NCBI GenBank assembly: GCA_965243185.1
Contig: OZ251531.1
Span: 2,852,001-2,916,000 of the forward strand
DNA length: 64,000 bases
Reading direction: 5' to 3'
Source: CBDBCU01 sp965243185
GTDB taxonomy: Bacteria; Chloroflexota; Dehalococcoidia; Lucifugimonadales; UBA3495
Positions 1 through 9,099 of the stretch are shown in pieces. Under the pieces are notes generated by a model. The model did no database searches, was not told the DNA's origin, and worked only from the letters and a program-made list of their open reading frames with translations. Positions within the stretch are counted from its first letter, which is position 1. Each line of letters opens with the position of its first letter. The position numbers and the translations under genes were made by a program.

Positions 1-1
1 T

Positions 2-391
2 GTCTTTGCCGTAGTGGGCTTGGAGCGGGTGCGTCGCCGGGGACTGCTGCTCTTGACCGTCATTGCCCTTTTCGGATTGGGTCAGATTATGCTGTCCCAA
101 TCCCCCACCTTCTGGGTAGCCGTGATTTTTGTCGTATTCATCAACCTGATGGCATCGGCTACGGACATTCTGCACCACGCCTTGATGCAGTTCAGCGTGT
201 CCAATCAGGAACGCGGCCGGGCGATGGGTTCGTGGATAATCGGTATCGGCGCCGCCCCCTTGGGGCAACTCGAAGGCGGCTACCTGGCGGGCGTCACCAA
301 CGCCCGTATCGCCCTCCTGGTCAACGGCGCCGCCCTGATTACCCTGGCCTTGCTGATGGGCGTAATCCTCCCTCGGCTGCGCCGCCTCTAG
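2..391 (+). CDS. MFS transporter, C-terminal part (cut by window edge)
   Basis: The reading frame is open from the first bases, so the true start lies outside the window. The visible 129 residues are mostly hydrophobic helices broken by short polar loops, for instance a loop with Asn-Gln-Glu-Arg-Gly-Arg followed by a Gly-rich helix (MGSWIIGIGAAPLGQLEGG), as in the C-terminal half of major facilitator permeases. It ends with Arg-rich PRLRRL at the cytoplasmic tail. The substrate cannot be told. A second, complete MFS gene lies at 25628-26944. The next gene follows after 57 nt with its own promoter. Confidence 0.7.
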   Translation, partial: VFAVVGLERVRRRGLLLLTVIALFGLGQIMLSQSPTFWVAVIFVVFINLMASATDILHHALMQFSVSNQERGRAMGSWIIGIGAAPLGQLEGGYLAGVTNARIALLVNGAALITLALLMGVILPRLRRL

Positions 392-410
392 GAATCTTAC
401 CAGAATCCGG

Positions 411-416
411 TATAAT
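411..416 (+). promoter_or_regulatory. -10 box (TATAAT) for the flavin oxidoreductase gene
   Basis: A perfect TATAAT sits 32 nt upstream of the ATG at 449. The -35 region overlaps the end of the MFS gene and is weak. A purine-rich ribosome site (AAGGGGGCAGGG) precedes the ATG. Confidence 0.55.
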
Positions 417-448
417 CCCCTCTTAACATAAAGCAAGGGGGCAGGGCA

Positions 449-1648
449 ATGATTACCAAGTTTGACAGCTTGTACGCCGGCCATGTCGATATGGACAATG
501 TGGGCTACGGCGGCACGGCGGTGAACGACCGTTCTTTTTCCGACGAGTATCTGACCACGGCCTTTGACAAGGCGCAGGCTATTGCGGAAACGATGGACGC
601 CGGCGGCTACGATACGCTGTGGATGGCGGAACACCACTTCCAGCCCGAGGGCTACGAGTGCATCCCCAACCTGCTGATGCTGAATGTTCACTTGGCGCAT
701 TTGACGCGCAAGCTCAAGTTCGGCTGCGGTTTCAACATTGCGCCGATGTGGAATCCGCTGCGCTTGGCTGAGGATTTTGCCACCGCCGACATCTTAACCA
801 ACGGGCGGGTCATCTTTGGCGTGGGCCGGGGCTACCATACCCGGGAAGTGGAAACCTTTGGCGCGCCGCTGCTGGACCAGGCGGCCAACCGGGATTTGTT
901 CGAGGAACAGGTCGAGCTGATTTTCAAGTCCTTTAACCAGCGTTCCTTTGCCCATAAGGGCAAGCATTACACCGTGCCGCCGCAAGTGCCGTATCGGGGC
1001 TATCAATTGGAGGAGATAACCTTGGTGCCGCGGCCGCGCAACTTGCCGGTGGAGACCTGGCAGCCGATCCAAAGCGCCACGCCGCGGGCTTTGGACTTTA
1101 TGGCCAAGCACGGCATTAAAGGGATGATTGGCGGCGGCGTTTCCGAGGGCGGTGCTATCTATGATGTCATCTCCGCCTACCGGGATGCTCTGGCGCGGCA
1201 CGGTCGCCCCGATGCCCAATTGGGCGAGGATTTGAGCATTGGCTTTCACTTTTACCTGGCGGATACCCAAGAGCAGGCGATCAAGGAAGCGGCCAAGTAT
1301 TACGAGGAAAACCTTAAAATGTTCGGCCCGCTGCGCTTGGTACGGTCGTTGAGCGACGAGCAGATTGCGGCGATGGGCGACCCGAAGCGCGCGCCGACCG
1401 CCGGCCTGCCCACTATTGAGCGGGCGGTAGAGCGGCAGGGTTTCCTCTGCGGGCCGCCGGAAGTTATTATTGAGCAGCTGCAAGAACTCGAGGCAACTTA
1501 TCCCGGCCTCGACCGGGTTGGGATGAGCCATCCGGTAGGTACGCCGCAGCGGGTTATCGTCGAGCAACTGGAACGGCTGGCTAAAGAGGTAATGCCGGCT
1601 TTTACCAGCCGGGAAGCCCGGATAGCGGAGCCGGTTCCGGCGGATTAG
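449..1648 (+). CDS. LLM class flavin-dependent oxidoreductase (luciferase-like monooxygenase)
   Basis: A 399-residue protein of the bacterial luciferase-like (TIM barrel) superfamily. Diagnostic stretches are LWMAEHHF near residue 55, followed by GCGFNIAPMWNPLRLAED and the RVIFGVGRGYHTRE segment that forms the flavin phosphate pocket. Such enzymes use FMNH2 or F420H2 to oxidise or reduce small organic substrates in the cytoplasm; the substrate cannot be assigned. The start is supported by a purine-rich ribosome site. A second, more distant member of the superfamily is at 34432-35370; many paralogues of this family are known in SAR202-type Chloroflexota, which fits the window. Confidence 0.88.
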   Translation: MITKFDSLYAGHVDMDNVGYGGTAVNDRSFSDEYLTTAFDKAQAIAETMDAGGYDTLWMAEHHFQPEGYECIPNLLMLNVHLAHLTRKLKFGCGFNIAPMWNPLRLAEDFATADILTNGRVIFGVGRGYHTREVETFGAPLLDQAANRDLFEEQVELIFKSFNQRSFAHKGKHYTVPPQVPYRGYQLEEITLVPRPRNLPVETWQPIQSATPRALDFMAKHGIKGMIGGGVSEGGAIYDVISAYRDALARHGRPDAQLGEDLSIGFHFYLADTQEQAIKEAAKYYEENLKMFGPLRLVRSLSDEQIAAMGDPKRAPTAGLPTIERAVERQGFLCGPPEVIIEQLQELEATYPGLDRVGMSHPVGTPQRVIVEQLERLAKEVMPAFTSREARIAEPVPAD

Positions 1649-1787
1649 CGATTAGCCGACAGTTCAGTTAGCCGATAGGGGTTACTGAACTGCTCCGGCA
1701 TCGCATCCAAACCCTTGTCCCCGGCGTAAAAGCCGGGTAGCAATATCCCTAACCCAACATCAGCAAAGGCGGCGCGGGCAATTAAAA

Positions 1788-2462
1788 ATGGGCATTTCCA
1801 AAATCAGAGCCGGTTTGCCCTTGGCCGCCGCCATCGCCCTTATCGCCGCCTTGGTGGGTATCCTGTGGTTGTTTCAACCGGTGGCGGCTCCGACCGGTGT
1901 CCCGGTATCAGCGGAAGTTATCCCGCCGCCCCAGGCCACGCCCAAACCGGCGCCGGTTCCGGTTATCGTTACCCCGCCGGGTACGGAAGCGGCCCCGGAA
2001 TTTCGCGGCATCACCGCTTGGCTGAACAGCGAACCCCTTTTGATGGCGGAGCAGCGGGGCAAGGTGGTGCTGGTGGACCTCTGGACTTACTCTTGAATCA
2101 ACTGCCAGCGCACCTTGCCGTATGTAAGGGACTGGTATGACAAGTACGCCGGCCAAGGGTTGGTAGTGGTCGGCGTCCATTCCCCGGAGTTTGACTTTGA
2201 GAGAAAAGAGGAAAATGTGCGGGAAGCCCTGCCGCGGCTTGATGTAACCTGGCCGGTGGCAATGGACAACGATTTTCAGACTTGGCGCGCCTACAACAAC
2301 CGCTACTGGCCGCACAAGTTTCTGATTGACGGTCAGGGTATCATCCGCTTTCACCATATTGGCGAAGGGGCGTATCTGGAGACGGAATTGCACATCCGCA
2401 ATCTGCTAGTCGAAACCGGCGCCGATTTGTCGGCCATCCAGATCGGCGAGGTGGACAGCTGA
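1788..2462 (+). CDS. Membrane-anchored TlpA/DipZ-like thioredoxin, predicted selenoprotein (Sec103)
   Basis: Read through one in-frame TGA (2094-2096), this is a 224-residue protein. Residues 8-30 are one hydrophobic anchor, 31-65 a Pro-rich linker, and the rest a TlpA/DipZ-type thioredoxin fold. The active site reads LWTYS-U-INC-QRTLPY: family members have FWTYTCINCLRTLPY, so UGA replaces exactly the first Cys of CxxC, and Cys106 remains. Family features continue without damage after the UGA (VVGVHSPEF, YWPHKFLIDGQG, HHIGEG). A hairpin follows the UGA and a tRNA-Sec gene lies at 63910-64000. It probably reduces disulfides outside the membrane. The alternative, a nonsense mutation, is less likely because frame, length and flanking motifs are intact. 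Confidence 0.85.
2103..2137 (+). promoter_or_regulatory. Candidate bacterial SECIS hairpin
   Basis: Immediately after the in-frame UGA, TGCCAG (2103-2108) pairs with CTGGTA (2132-2137) and CCTT (2113-2116) pairs with AAGG (2126-2129), leaving a 9-nt loop that starts with G at 2117, 20 nt after the UGA. A short apical loop with an early G within about 16-37 nt of UGA is what bacterial SECIS elements show. No folding energy was computed. Confidence 0.6.
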
Positions 2463-2586
2463 CGGTCGAAACGGGATACCGATAGTGCCGGCTTGTTACC
2501 GGTTTTCCCATCATTCCCATTGCGCCAAGAATAGCGGTCAGGATTTATTGGCACTTAACCTTATCAACTTGAGGAGCAGCCCAATT

Positions 2587-4557
2587 ATGACATTGCCTAC
2601 TGCCGGGGAAGTTCCCCCGCTGATTCCCCGCAAACTGCTTTTCGGCAACCCGGATCGGGCGTCGGCCCAAATCAGCCCGGACGGGGTGCAGATTAGCTGG
2701 CTGGCCCCGTTGGACGGCGTGCTGAATGTTTGGGTCGCCCCGGCGGATAATCCGGCGGCGGCCCGGCCGGTTACCCGGGATACCGGGCGCGGCATCCGCT
2801 TTTACGGCTGGGCTTATAGCGGGTCGCAGATCATCTATTTGCAGGATGCGGGCGGGGATGAAAACTGGCATCTTTATTCCGTTCACCTGGAGTCCGGCTT
2901 CATCCTGGACCTGACGCCGTTGGAGGGTATCCACGCCCAGATTCAGGAAGTCAGCCCCAAACAACCGGGGCATATTCTGGCCGCCTTGAATGACCGGGAC
3001 GCCCAATTTCACGATATTTACCGCATCGACCTGGCGACCGGGGAGCGGTCTCTGGTATTGCAGAATGACGGTTTTGCCGGGTTCGTTACCGACGCCGACT
3101 TTAAGGTGCGCTTTGCGGTGCGGATGACCGCCGACGGGGGCGCGGAGTATCTGGAAAGGGATGATAACGGCGGCTGGCAGGCGTTCATCACCGTAGGGCA
3201 AAAGGATAGTTTGACTACCGGGCCGGTGGGTTTTGACCGTTCCGGGGAAACGCTGTTTTTGACCGACAGCCGGGGGCGGGATACGGCGGCGCTGCAATCG
3301 GTTCATCTGCCTAGCGGTGTTACGACTATTCTGGCGTCGGACGCCCGGGCCGATGTCAGCGATACCCTGACCCATCCCACGGAAAGGACGGTGCAGGCGG
3401 CGGCTTTTACCTACGAGCGCAAGGAATGGCAAGTATTGGATGCGGCCATTGCCGCCGACCTGGAGTTTCTGGCTACGGTGGCGGATGGGGATATGGAGGT
3501 GTTGAGCCGCACTCTGGACGATAGCTGCTGGATTGTGGCTTATCTGCTGGACAATGGGCCGGTGCGCTACTACCGCTACTTGCGGGAAAGGCGGGAAGCG
3601 CAATTCCTGTTCACCAACCGGGCGGCGTTGGAAGGGCAGCCGCTGGTGAAAAATCACCCGGTTACTATTCCGGCCCGGGATGGGTTGAACCTGGTTTGCT
3701 ACTATTCCCTGCCCCGGGAAGCGGATCCGGATAATACCGGTTTGCCGGATAAGCCGCTGCCATTGGCTTTGCTGGTCCACGGCGGCCCCTGGGCGCGGGA
3801 TGAATGGGGCTACAACCCGGTCTTTCAGCTGCTGGCGAACCGGGGCTACGCGGTGTTGAGCGTCAACTTTCGGGGTTCTACCGGGTTTGGCAAGGGGTTC
3901 AGCAACGCCGGCAATCGGGAATGGGGCGGCAAGATGCACACTGACCTGGTGGACGCTGTGCAGTGGGCGGTGGCGCAGGGCATTGCCGACCCGGAGCGGG
4001 TGGGCATTCTGGGCGGCAGCTATGGCGGCTATGCCGCGCTGGTGGGGATGACTTTCACCCCGGAAGTCTTTGCCTGCGGGGTGGACATCGTCGGGCCGTC
4101 CAACTTGATAACGCTGATGAACACCATACCTCCGTACTGGCAGCCGCAGATTGACCTGTTCACCAGCCGGGTAGGGGATTACCGCACCGAGGAAGGGCGG
4201 GCATTTCTGACGGAACGCTCGCCGCTAACCTATGTGGACAACATCCGCCGGCCGCTGCTGATCGGGCAGGGGGCTAACGACCCCCGGGTCAAGCAGTCGG
4301 AGTCGGATCAGATAGTGGCGGCAATGCAAGAAAAGAACATCCCGGTTACCTATGTTCTTTACCCGGACGAGGGACATGGCTTTGCCCGGCCGGAAAACAA
4401 CTTGTCCTTCTTTGCAGTGGCCGAGGCGTTTCTGGCGGAACACCTGGGCGGGCGGTATGAACCGGTGGGGGATGATTTGGCCGGCTCCTCGCTGACCGCG
4501 CCGGCCGGGGCGGAGTATGTGCCGGGGTTGGCGGCGGCCTTGGCGGCAACTGAATAA
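2587..4557 (+). CDS. S9 family prolyl oligopeptidase / acyl-peptide hydrolase
   Basis: A 656-residue serine peptidase. Residues 1 to about 375 form a beta-propeller of WD/TolB-like blades (ISPDGVQISW and similar repeats). The C-terminal alpha/beta-hydrolase carries the catalytic triad: Ser478 in GGSYGGYAAL, Asp565 in GANDPRV and His597 in DEGHGF; the oxyanion region LLVHGGPWARDEW precedes it. No signal peptide is seen, so it is likely cytosolic and cleaves short peptides. I chose ATG 2587 because GAGGAG lies just upstream; an in-frame extension to 2485 has no homology. It is followed by a bidirectional terminator. Confidence 0.9.
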   Translation: MTLPTAGEVPPLIPRKLLFGNPDRASAQISPDGVQISWLAPLDGVLNVWVAPADNPAAARPVTRDTGRGIRFYGWAYSGSQIIYLQDAGGDENWHLYSVHLESGFILDLTPLEGIHAQIQEVSPKQPGHILAALNDRDAQFHDIYRIDLATGERSLVLQNDGFAGFVTDADFKVRFAVRMTADGGAEYLERDDNGGWQAFITVGQKDSLTTGPVGFDRSGETLFLTDSRGRDTAALQSVHLPSGVTTILASDARADVSDTLTHPTERTVQAAAFTYERKEWQVLDAAIAADLEFLATVADGDMEVLSRTLDDSCWIVAYLLDNGPVRYYRYLRERREAQFLFTNRAALEGQPLVKNHPVTIPARDGLNLVCYYSLPREADPDNTGLPDKPLPLALLVHGGPWARDEWGYNPVFQLLANRGYAVLSVNFRGSTGFGKGFSNAGNREWGGKMHTDLVDAVQWAVAQGIADPERVGILGGSYGGYAALVGMTFTPEVFACGVDIVGPSNLITLMNTIPPYWQPQIDLFTSRVGDYRTEEGRAFLTERSPLTYVDNIRRPLLIGQGANDPRVKQSESDQIVAAMQEKNIPVTYVLYPDEGHGFARPENNLSFFAVAEAFLAEHLGGRYEPVGDDLAGSSLTAPAGAEYVPGLAAALAATE

Positions 4558-4558
4558 A

Positions 4559-4586
4559 ATCGGGGCGGGTTTGTACCCGCCCCGAT
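4559..4586. terminator. Bidirectional rho-independent terminator
   Basis: ATCGGGGCGGG (4559-4569) pairs perfectly with CCCGCCCCGAT (4576-4586) around a 6-nt loop, with A-rich sequence on one side and T-rich on the other. It separates the convergent peptidase and NHL genes. Confidence 0.85.
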
Positions 4587-4608
4587 TTATGCCAAACTGC
4601 CGTTAGCG

Positions 4609-5607
4609 TTACAGGTTCAACGCCGCCTCGGCGTAGTTCCTTTCCTTGGTGTAAATCTGGATGCGGTGGCGCACCGCCTCGGCGACAAAGAGCCGGTCTT
4701 GGGCGTCAACTTTTACGGCAATCGGCCGGTTGAACCGCCATTCCACTTCCATATTGGTTCGCCGCCGAGCTTTGGCGACATCCGGGTTGGCGTCAATATA
4801 ATCCTGCGCCCAAGGGGAGGGCTGTTCGGCATCGCCGACCAAGGCGGCGATAAACTTGCCATCCGGTTCGTAGATTTTGACCTGATGATTGCCCCAATCG
4901 GCAACATAGACATCCCCATCGGAATCGACCGCAACGCCGGTCGGTCGGCGCAGCGCGCCCACGCCCTCCGCCGTGCCGCCGAATTGGGCTAGAAACTCCC
5001 CCGCCGCGGAAAACTTTTGCGCCCGGTCGTTTTTCCAGTCGGCGACATACACCGCGCCGTGCCGATCAACGCAGATGCCCCAAGGTTTGTTGAACTGTCC
5101 CGGCCCGCTGCCGTAACTGCCCCAAGCGGCGATAAGCTGCCCGTCTTTGGTGAACCGCTGCACCCGGTTATTCAGGCTGTCCACCACCAGCAGGTTATCC
5201 TCTTGGTCAAAAGCCAGCCCGGAAGGGCCTTGCAGCTGCCCCAATTCACTGCCCGGGATGCCCCATTTGTGGAGAAATTGACCGTCAGCGTCCATAACCG
5301 TGACGCGATGCAGGTTTTCGTCCGCCACATAGATATTGCCGGCCGAGTCCAGAGCCAGGGAAGTGGGCCAGACAAATTGCCCGTCCCCCGTGCCGTAGCG
5401 GCCGATGTCGGCGATGAATTCGTGGTTCAGCCGGCACTTGCTGATGCGGAGGGTCAGTTCGTCGACGCCCCGGTTCAGCACATAAAGGGTATCCCCGGCG
5501 CCCAGGGCAAAGTCTTGGGGAACCAGAAAGCCGACGCCGGAAGTGGAATACATCCCGATACAATGGCTGAAGTCAAACACCCGCCCGGCGGCGATAGTGG
5601 TCAGCAT
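4609..5607 (-). CDS. NHL-repeat beta-propeller protein
   Basis: A 332-residue protein made of NHL repeats: recurrent blocks such as PTSLALDSAGNIYVAD, PSGLAFDQEDNLLVVD and PTGVAVDSDGDVYVAD, about 45 residues apart, giving a six-bladed propeller. NHL propellers usually bind proteins, RNA or ligands, and in some families are catalytic; no catalytic site is visible here. There is no signal peptide. ATG 5607 is chosen because AAGGAG lies 8 nt upstream; an upstream ATG would add 20 residues without homology. It ends next to the bidirectional terminator at 4559-4586. Confidence 0.8.
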   Translation of the reverse strand: MLTTIAAGRVFDFSHCIGMYSTSGVGFLVPQDFALGAGDTLYVLNRGVDELTLRISKCRLNHEFIADIGRYGTGDGQFVWPTSLALDSAGNIYVADENLHRVTVMDADGQFLHKWGIPGSELGQLQGPSGLAFDQEDNLLVVDSLNNRVQRFTKDGQLIAAWGSYGSGPGQFNKPWGICVDRHGAVYVADWKNDRAQKFSAAGEFLAQFGGTAEGVGALRRPTGVAVDSDGDVYVADWGNHQVKIYEPDGKFIAALVGDAEQPSPWAQDYIDANPDVAKARRRTNMEVEWRFNRPIAVKVDAQDRLFVAEAVRHRIQIYTKERNYAEAALNL

Positions 5608-5664
5608 TGCGCGGTCTCCTTTGCTGGATTGCTTGGATTTATGGATGGATTGTACGGCAACCGT

Positions 5665-5692
5665 CATTCCCGTTGCGGCGGGAATGACGGTA
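5665..5692. repeat. REP-like palindrome (GTCATTCCCG type)
   Basis: CGTCATTCCCG TTGCG GCGGGAATGACG-type inverted repeat in the intergenic space upstream of the NHL gene. The same family, mostly as GGATTCCCACTTTCGTGGGA followed by ATGACGG, recurs near 14210, 22545, 25143, 25431, 25496, 27537, 44255, 45430, 47230, 48417, 51660, 57477 and 58496. Confidence 0.7.
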
Positions 5693-5733
5693 CTTATTGG
5701 TAGGGTTCCGGTGGAAGGGGAATAGCCGGCCGC

Positions 5734-6870
5734 CTACAGGAAGTCCAGTTGCTCGAACTGGCCGCCGACGATGGGCTTGGCGTCGAGGCCCAACCACCGC
5801 TCGGCAAAGGTGGAGTAAAAGCCGCGAAAATCGTAATCGGGGGCCAAGTCGCCCTCAATCAAATCCGCGGCTTTCAGGGAAGGATATTGGCCGTACATTC
5901 CCCCCTCGACCCGGTCGCCGATGGCAAAGGCTACACCGCCGCGGCCGTGGTCGCAGCCGGTGCCGTTATCCTGCACCCGCCGCCCGAACTCGGTAAAGAC
6001 GAGCATCGTCACATTGTCGGCGGCGTTATGCTCCCGCAGGTCGGCAAAGAAGTCGCTGATGGCCCCGGCCACATCGGTCCACAGCTTGGCGTGGGTGGGC
6101 AGCTGGTTGAAATGGGTATCGAAGCTGCCGTACTGGGTATAGAAAACCTGCGTTCCCAAGTTCGCCAAGTGAACCTGCGCTACGCTCCGCAGGCTTTTGG
6201 CGATGGGATTGTCGGCGTATTCCACGGTTGACGAATACCGTTCCGGGGCGGTTTTGATGATGTCCGCACCCTTGAGGGCGTCGCGGCCGGTCTGACCGAG
6301 GTAGTCCATCACCGGGCCGCTGCCGATGGCCGGGGAATAGACGCGGGAAAAGAGTTCCAGCATCCGCTCCCGTTCCGCCGCATCGCTGATGGCCGGCACA
6401 TCAGTAAGAACGCCGTAGGAAGTCAGGTCGGAGACGGAAGTAACCGGTACGCCGCGCAGGGCCATGGCTCGAGGCAGCCCCTGGCCAAAGTTGACGCCCT
6501 TGAGGACATTTTCACCGGCGGGATCCAGGTCGCGGATGACCCGGCCTAACCAGCCCTCGGTGCCAACCGTATCCGGCTCGCAGGTGTGCCAGATGTCCAT
6601 CGACCGGAAGTGGGAACGGGAGGAGTTTTCGTAGCCGATGCCGTGGATGATGGCGAGATTGCCCTGTTCCCACAGGTCTTTGACCGGGCCCATACTGGGA
6701 TGAAAGCCGAGGTCGTCGGTGAACCGGATAATGTCCCCCTCCGGGATGCCCAAGTTGGGGCGGTAATCCCGATAGAGCGGGTCGGTGAAGGGTATCACCG
6801 TGTTGAGGTAGTCGTTGGCGCCGGAGAGCTGCAAGACTACCAACGCCGGGTCTTTTCCGGTAGCTACCAT
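5734..6870 (-). CDS. DUF1501 domain protein
   Basis: A 378-residue DUF1501 protein (alkaline-phosphatase-like fold). Recognisable parts are LVVLQLSGANDYLNTVIPF at the N-terminus, the HGIGYENSSRSHF segment, SFDTHFNQLPTH, and LVFTEFGRRVQDNGTGCDHG near residue 300, which holds the probable metal-binding residues. The usual Tat signal is missing; the start at 6870 has a strong AAGGAGG site. DUF1501 and DUF1800 genes are regularly neighbours, as here (gap 86 nt), and are probably co-transcribed. Their function is not established. Confidence 0.88.
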   Translation of the reverse strand: MVATGKDPALVVLQLSGANDYLNTVIPFTDPLYRDYRPNLGIPEGDIIRFTDDLGFHPSMGPVKDLWEQGNLAIIHGIGYENSSRSHFRSMDIWHTCEPDTVGTEGWLGRVIRDLDPAGENVLKGVNFGQGLPRAMALRGVPVTSVSDLTSYGVLTDVPAISDAAERERMLELFSRVYSPAIGSGPVMDYLGQTGRDALKGADIIKTAPERYSSTVEYADNPIAKSLRSVAQVHLANLGTQVFYTQYGSFDTHFNQLPTHAKLWTDVAGAISDFFADLREHNAADNVTMLVFTEFGRRVQDNGTGCDHGRGGVAFAIGDRVEGGMYGQYPSLKAADLIEGDLAPDYDFRGFYSTFAERWLGLDAKPIVGGQFEQLDFL

Positions 6871-6956
6871 CAGGTTGTCCTCCTTTATAGCTGGATGGGA
6901 CGGGGACTAATCCGAAAGGAGGTTAATCCCCGGTACGGTTCAAAGGTTCAGGGCAA

Positions 6957-8360
6957 TCAGGCGAATTGATACTCGCGGGTGGCGGCAATCATTGCCAGCA
7001 TTGCGCCGGCCCGCCGCGCGGATTCCTGGGCTTGTTCATCGGTATCCCAAGCAAGATCGCCGCCTTGCTGAGCTTGGGTCAGCAGTTCGTCGAAAGTGCC
7101 ATCATCTACCTGCACCGGGCCAGCCAGGTCAAGGCAAGCGCGGACAAAATCGGCCGGGGAAAGTGCGCCGCGTTCCTTCAGCCCGGCAAGGATGGCTTGA
7201 ACGCCGGGCAGGGAAGTGTCGGAGAGCAGTTTGGCGGCGAAGTTGACCCGCCGCACCAGCGCGCCGCCGTCAATCCATTCGGAGCCGGTGTGCCAACTTT
7301 CCACGCTGGGCGGGTTCATCAGTTCCTGCCCTTGCCAGTTGCACTCGAAAGCCAGCGCCGTAAAGCCGGTGCGCGGGGTGCTATAGTTACCGGCAAGGCG
7401 CGCCGTGCCAACCACCAGTTCCGCCGGGCTTTTGATATGGGCAAAGCGGGCCGACTTGAAAAAGTCGGAGTTGAACAGCGCCCGCAGAATGGCCTTGATG
7501 TCCGCTCCGGAGTCCAGATACGCTCGGACCAAGAGGTCAATGGCATCCGGGTCGTTGGGCGGCGTAATGTTCCACGCCGGCACCTGCGGTTCATCGGCCA
7601 CAAAGAAGTTGTAGAGGTGGCGAGCCAGGAAGCGGGCGGTATCCTCTTGCTGGACGATGATGTCGATGATGTCGCCGCCGTCGAAGTTGCCGGTGTGGCC
7701 GAGGAAATGCTTTTCGCCGTAGTCGTGGTCGCTGGGGATGAAGTCGAAGCTCCAGTAGAAGCGGCCCAAGGGCTGGCGGGGCGGCTTGGGGCCGATAGTC
7801 CAGCCGGTAAAGGCGCGGGAAGCCTCTTTGATGTCATCCTCGGAGTAGTGGCCGACGCCCATACTGAACAACTCGAGCAGTTCCCGTCCCCAGTTTTCGT
7901 TGATGGAGCCGTAGTGGTTGCCGTTGTTGTCCAGCCAGTAAATCATCGCCGGGCTTTGCGCCAACTGCACCAGCAGGTTGGGAAAGGTAGTCAGCCCCTC
8001 CCGGCGGAACATCGCGATTTGAGCGGAGAGTTCCGGCGGGTTGTCCACTTTGGAGTTGCCGGTGGCGAAAAGCTGATGCCAGAACAGCGCCATCTTTTCC
8101 TGCAAGGGCCAACGGGTGTTAATCATCCGATAGACCCACTCGGTTTGGGCGGCTACCGGGGCCAGGGAACTCTCGAATTGGGGAAAGTAGCGGACCAGTT
8201 CATCCTCGTCGATGCCGGGTTCCGGGCCGGGGTTGAGGAGTTCCTCGACGGTGGCCGCGTAGCCTTTGGCGGCGCGCTGCTCCAGTTCGGCGCGGGGCGC
8301 GCCAAAGCCGGCGCGCCGCATCAGGTGCGCCATTAAAGCAATGTCGTCCGGATTGGGCAT
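6957..8360 (-). CDS. DUF1800 domain protein
   Basis: A 467-residue DUF1800 protein. Typical features are MRRAGFGAPRAELE at the N-terminus, the segment ALFWHQLFATGNSKV, WLDNNGNHYGSINENWGRELLELFSMG and the FTGWTIG motif. The start at 8360 is preceded by AGGAGGG. It is the first gene of a two-gene unit with the DUF1501 gene downstream. The family is widespread in Planctomycetes and Chloroflexota and has no proven activity; a link to polymer binding or export has been suggested only from context. Confidence 0.88.
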   Translation of the reverse strand: MPNPDDIALMAHLMRRAGFGAPRAELEQRAAKGYAATVEELLNPGPEPGIDEDELVRYFPQFESSLAPVAAQTEWVYRMINTRWPLQEKMALFWHQLFATGNSKVDNPPELSAQIAMFRREGLTTFPNLLVQLAQSPAMIYWLDNNGNHYGSINENWGRELLELFSMGVGHYSEDDIKEASRAFTGWTIGPKPPRQPLGRFYWSFDFIPSDHDYGEKHFLGHTGNFDGGDIIDIIVQQEDTARFLARHLYNFFVADEPQVPAWNITPPNDPDAIDLLVRAYLDSGADIKAILRALFNSDFFKSARFAHIKSPAELVVGTARLAGNYSTPRTGFTALAFECNWQGQELMNPPSVESWHTGSEWIDGGALVRRVNFAAKLLSDTSLPGVQAILAGLKERGALSPADFVRACLDLAGPVQVDDGTFDELLTQAQQGGDLAWDTDEQAQESARRAGAMLAMIAATREYQFA

Positions 8361-8502
8361 AGTGTCCCTCCTGCGTTCCGGGTGTCGATTTGCTCCCTAT
8401 TATAAAGGGAAAAGGGACGGCGGGCAAAGGCGGGAAGGTTGGCGGTTTCCGAAAGACGGGGAGACGCCGGGTTTGACGGAGTCTCCATAGGCAAAGAATG
8501 GG

Positions 8503-9003
8503 CTAACGGGCGGCGGCCGGCTGGGCCGCAGGCTCCTCATCCCATGGGCCGGGGAACTGCCCTTTCAGCCGGCCTTCGCCCATAAAGATGCCTTCCTGCC
8601 GGGGCCACTGGCTGCGGGGGAGTTCGTAGGAAACTTCGATGCCGTTGCCGTCCGGGTCGTGGAAGTAGATGCCGATGGAAATGCCGTGGTCGGAGATGTG
8701 GTCGATGGGGATGTTCTTTGCCTGGAGGCGGTGGTAGAACTCCTTGAGGTCGTCGAGGCTGCCCATCATCCACGCCATGTGGTTCAGTCCCACTTGGCGG
8801 GGCTGAATGCCGGGGGCGTCCGGGCCGACTTCGATCAAGGCGATTTCGTGGGACTGCTCAAGGTCGGCGGACATAAAGGCGGCGCGGCCGGGCATAAAGT
8901 CGTAGGTGTGGAGGCCCAGCACATCGGCGTACCACTGCCGGGAGCGTTCCGCGTTGCGGACAAAAAGGTTCACATGGCCCAAGTATTGGGGCTTGTAGGT
9001 CAT
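8503..9003 (-). CDS. VOC family metalloenzyme (extradiol dioxygenase-like)
   Basis: A 166-residue vicinal-oxygen-chelate protein: beta-alpha-beta-beta-beta modules with the expected metal ligands, His in YLGHVNLFV, His in LNHMAWMM and Glu in NGIEVSYE, the pattern of catechol 2,3-dioxygenase-like and glyoxalase-like members. It lies alone between DUF1800 and a methyltransferase. ATG 9003 is used because GGAGG lies 9 nt upstream; a longer frame to 9081 lacks homology. The substrate is unknown. Confidence 0.82.
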   Translation of the reverse strand: MTYKPQYLGHVNLFVRNAERSRQWYADVLGLHTYDFMPGRAAFMSADLEQSHEIALIEVGPDAPGIQPRQVGLNHMAWMMGSLDDLKEFYHRLQAKNIPIDHISDHGISIGIYFHDPDGNGIEVSYELPRSQWPRQEGIFMGEGRLKGQFPGPWDEEPAAQPAAAR

Positions 9004-9099
9004 AGCAACGCCTCCGGTTATGGTGGGTTGGGTAGGTAAGGAAGTTGCGCTAAAATTACCACATACTGGGCGGCGGCGCAATTGAAAATTACCTAGCCC

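Noticed and set aside
2115..2462. Separate gene for the second half of the TlpA-like protein
   Set aside because: It has no ribosome site and continues exactly the thioredoxin fold after an in-frame UGA; one selenoprotein explains both halves better.
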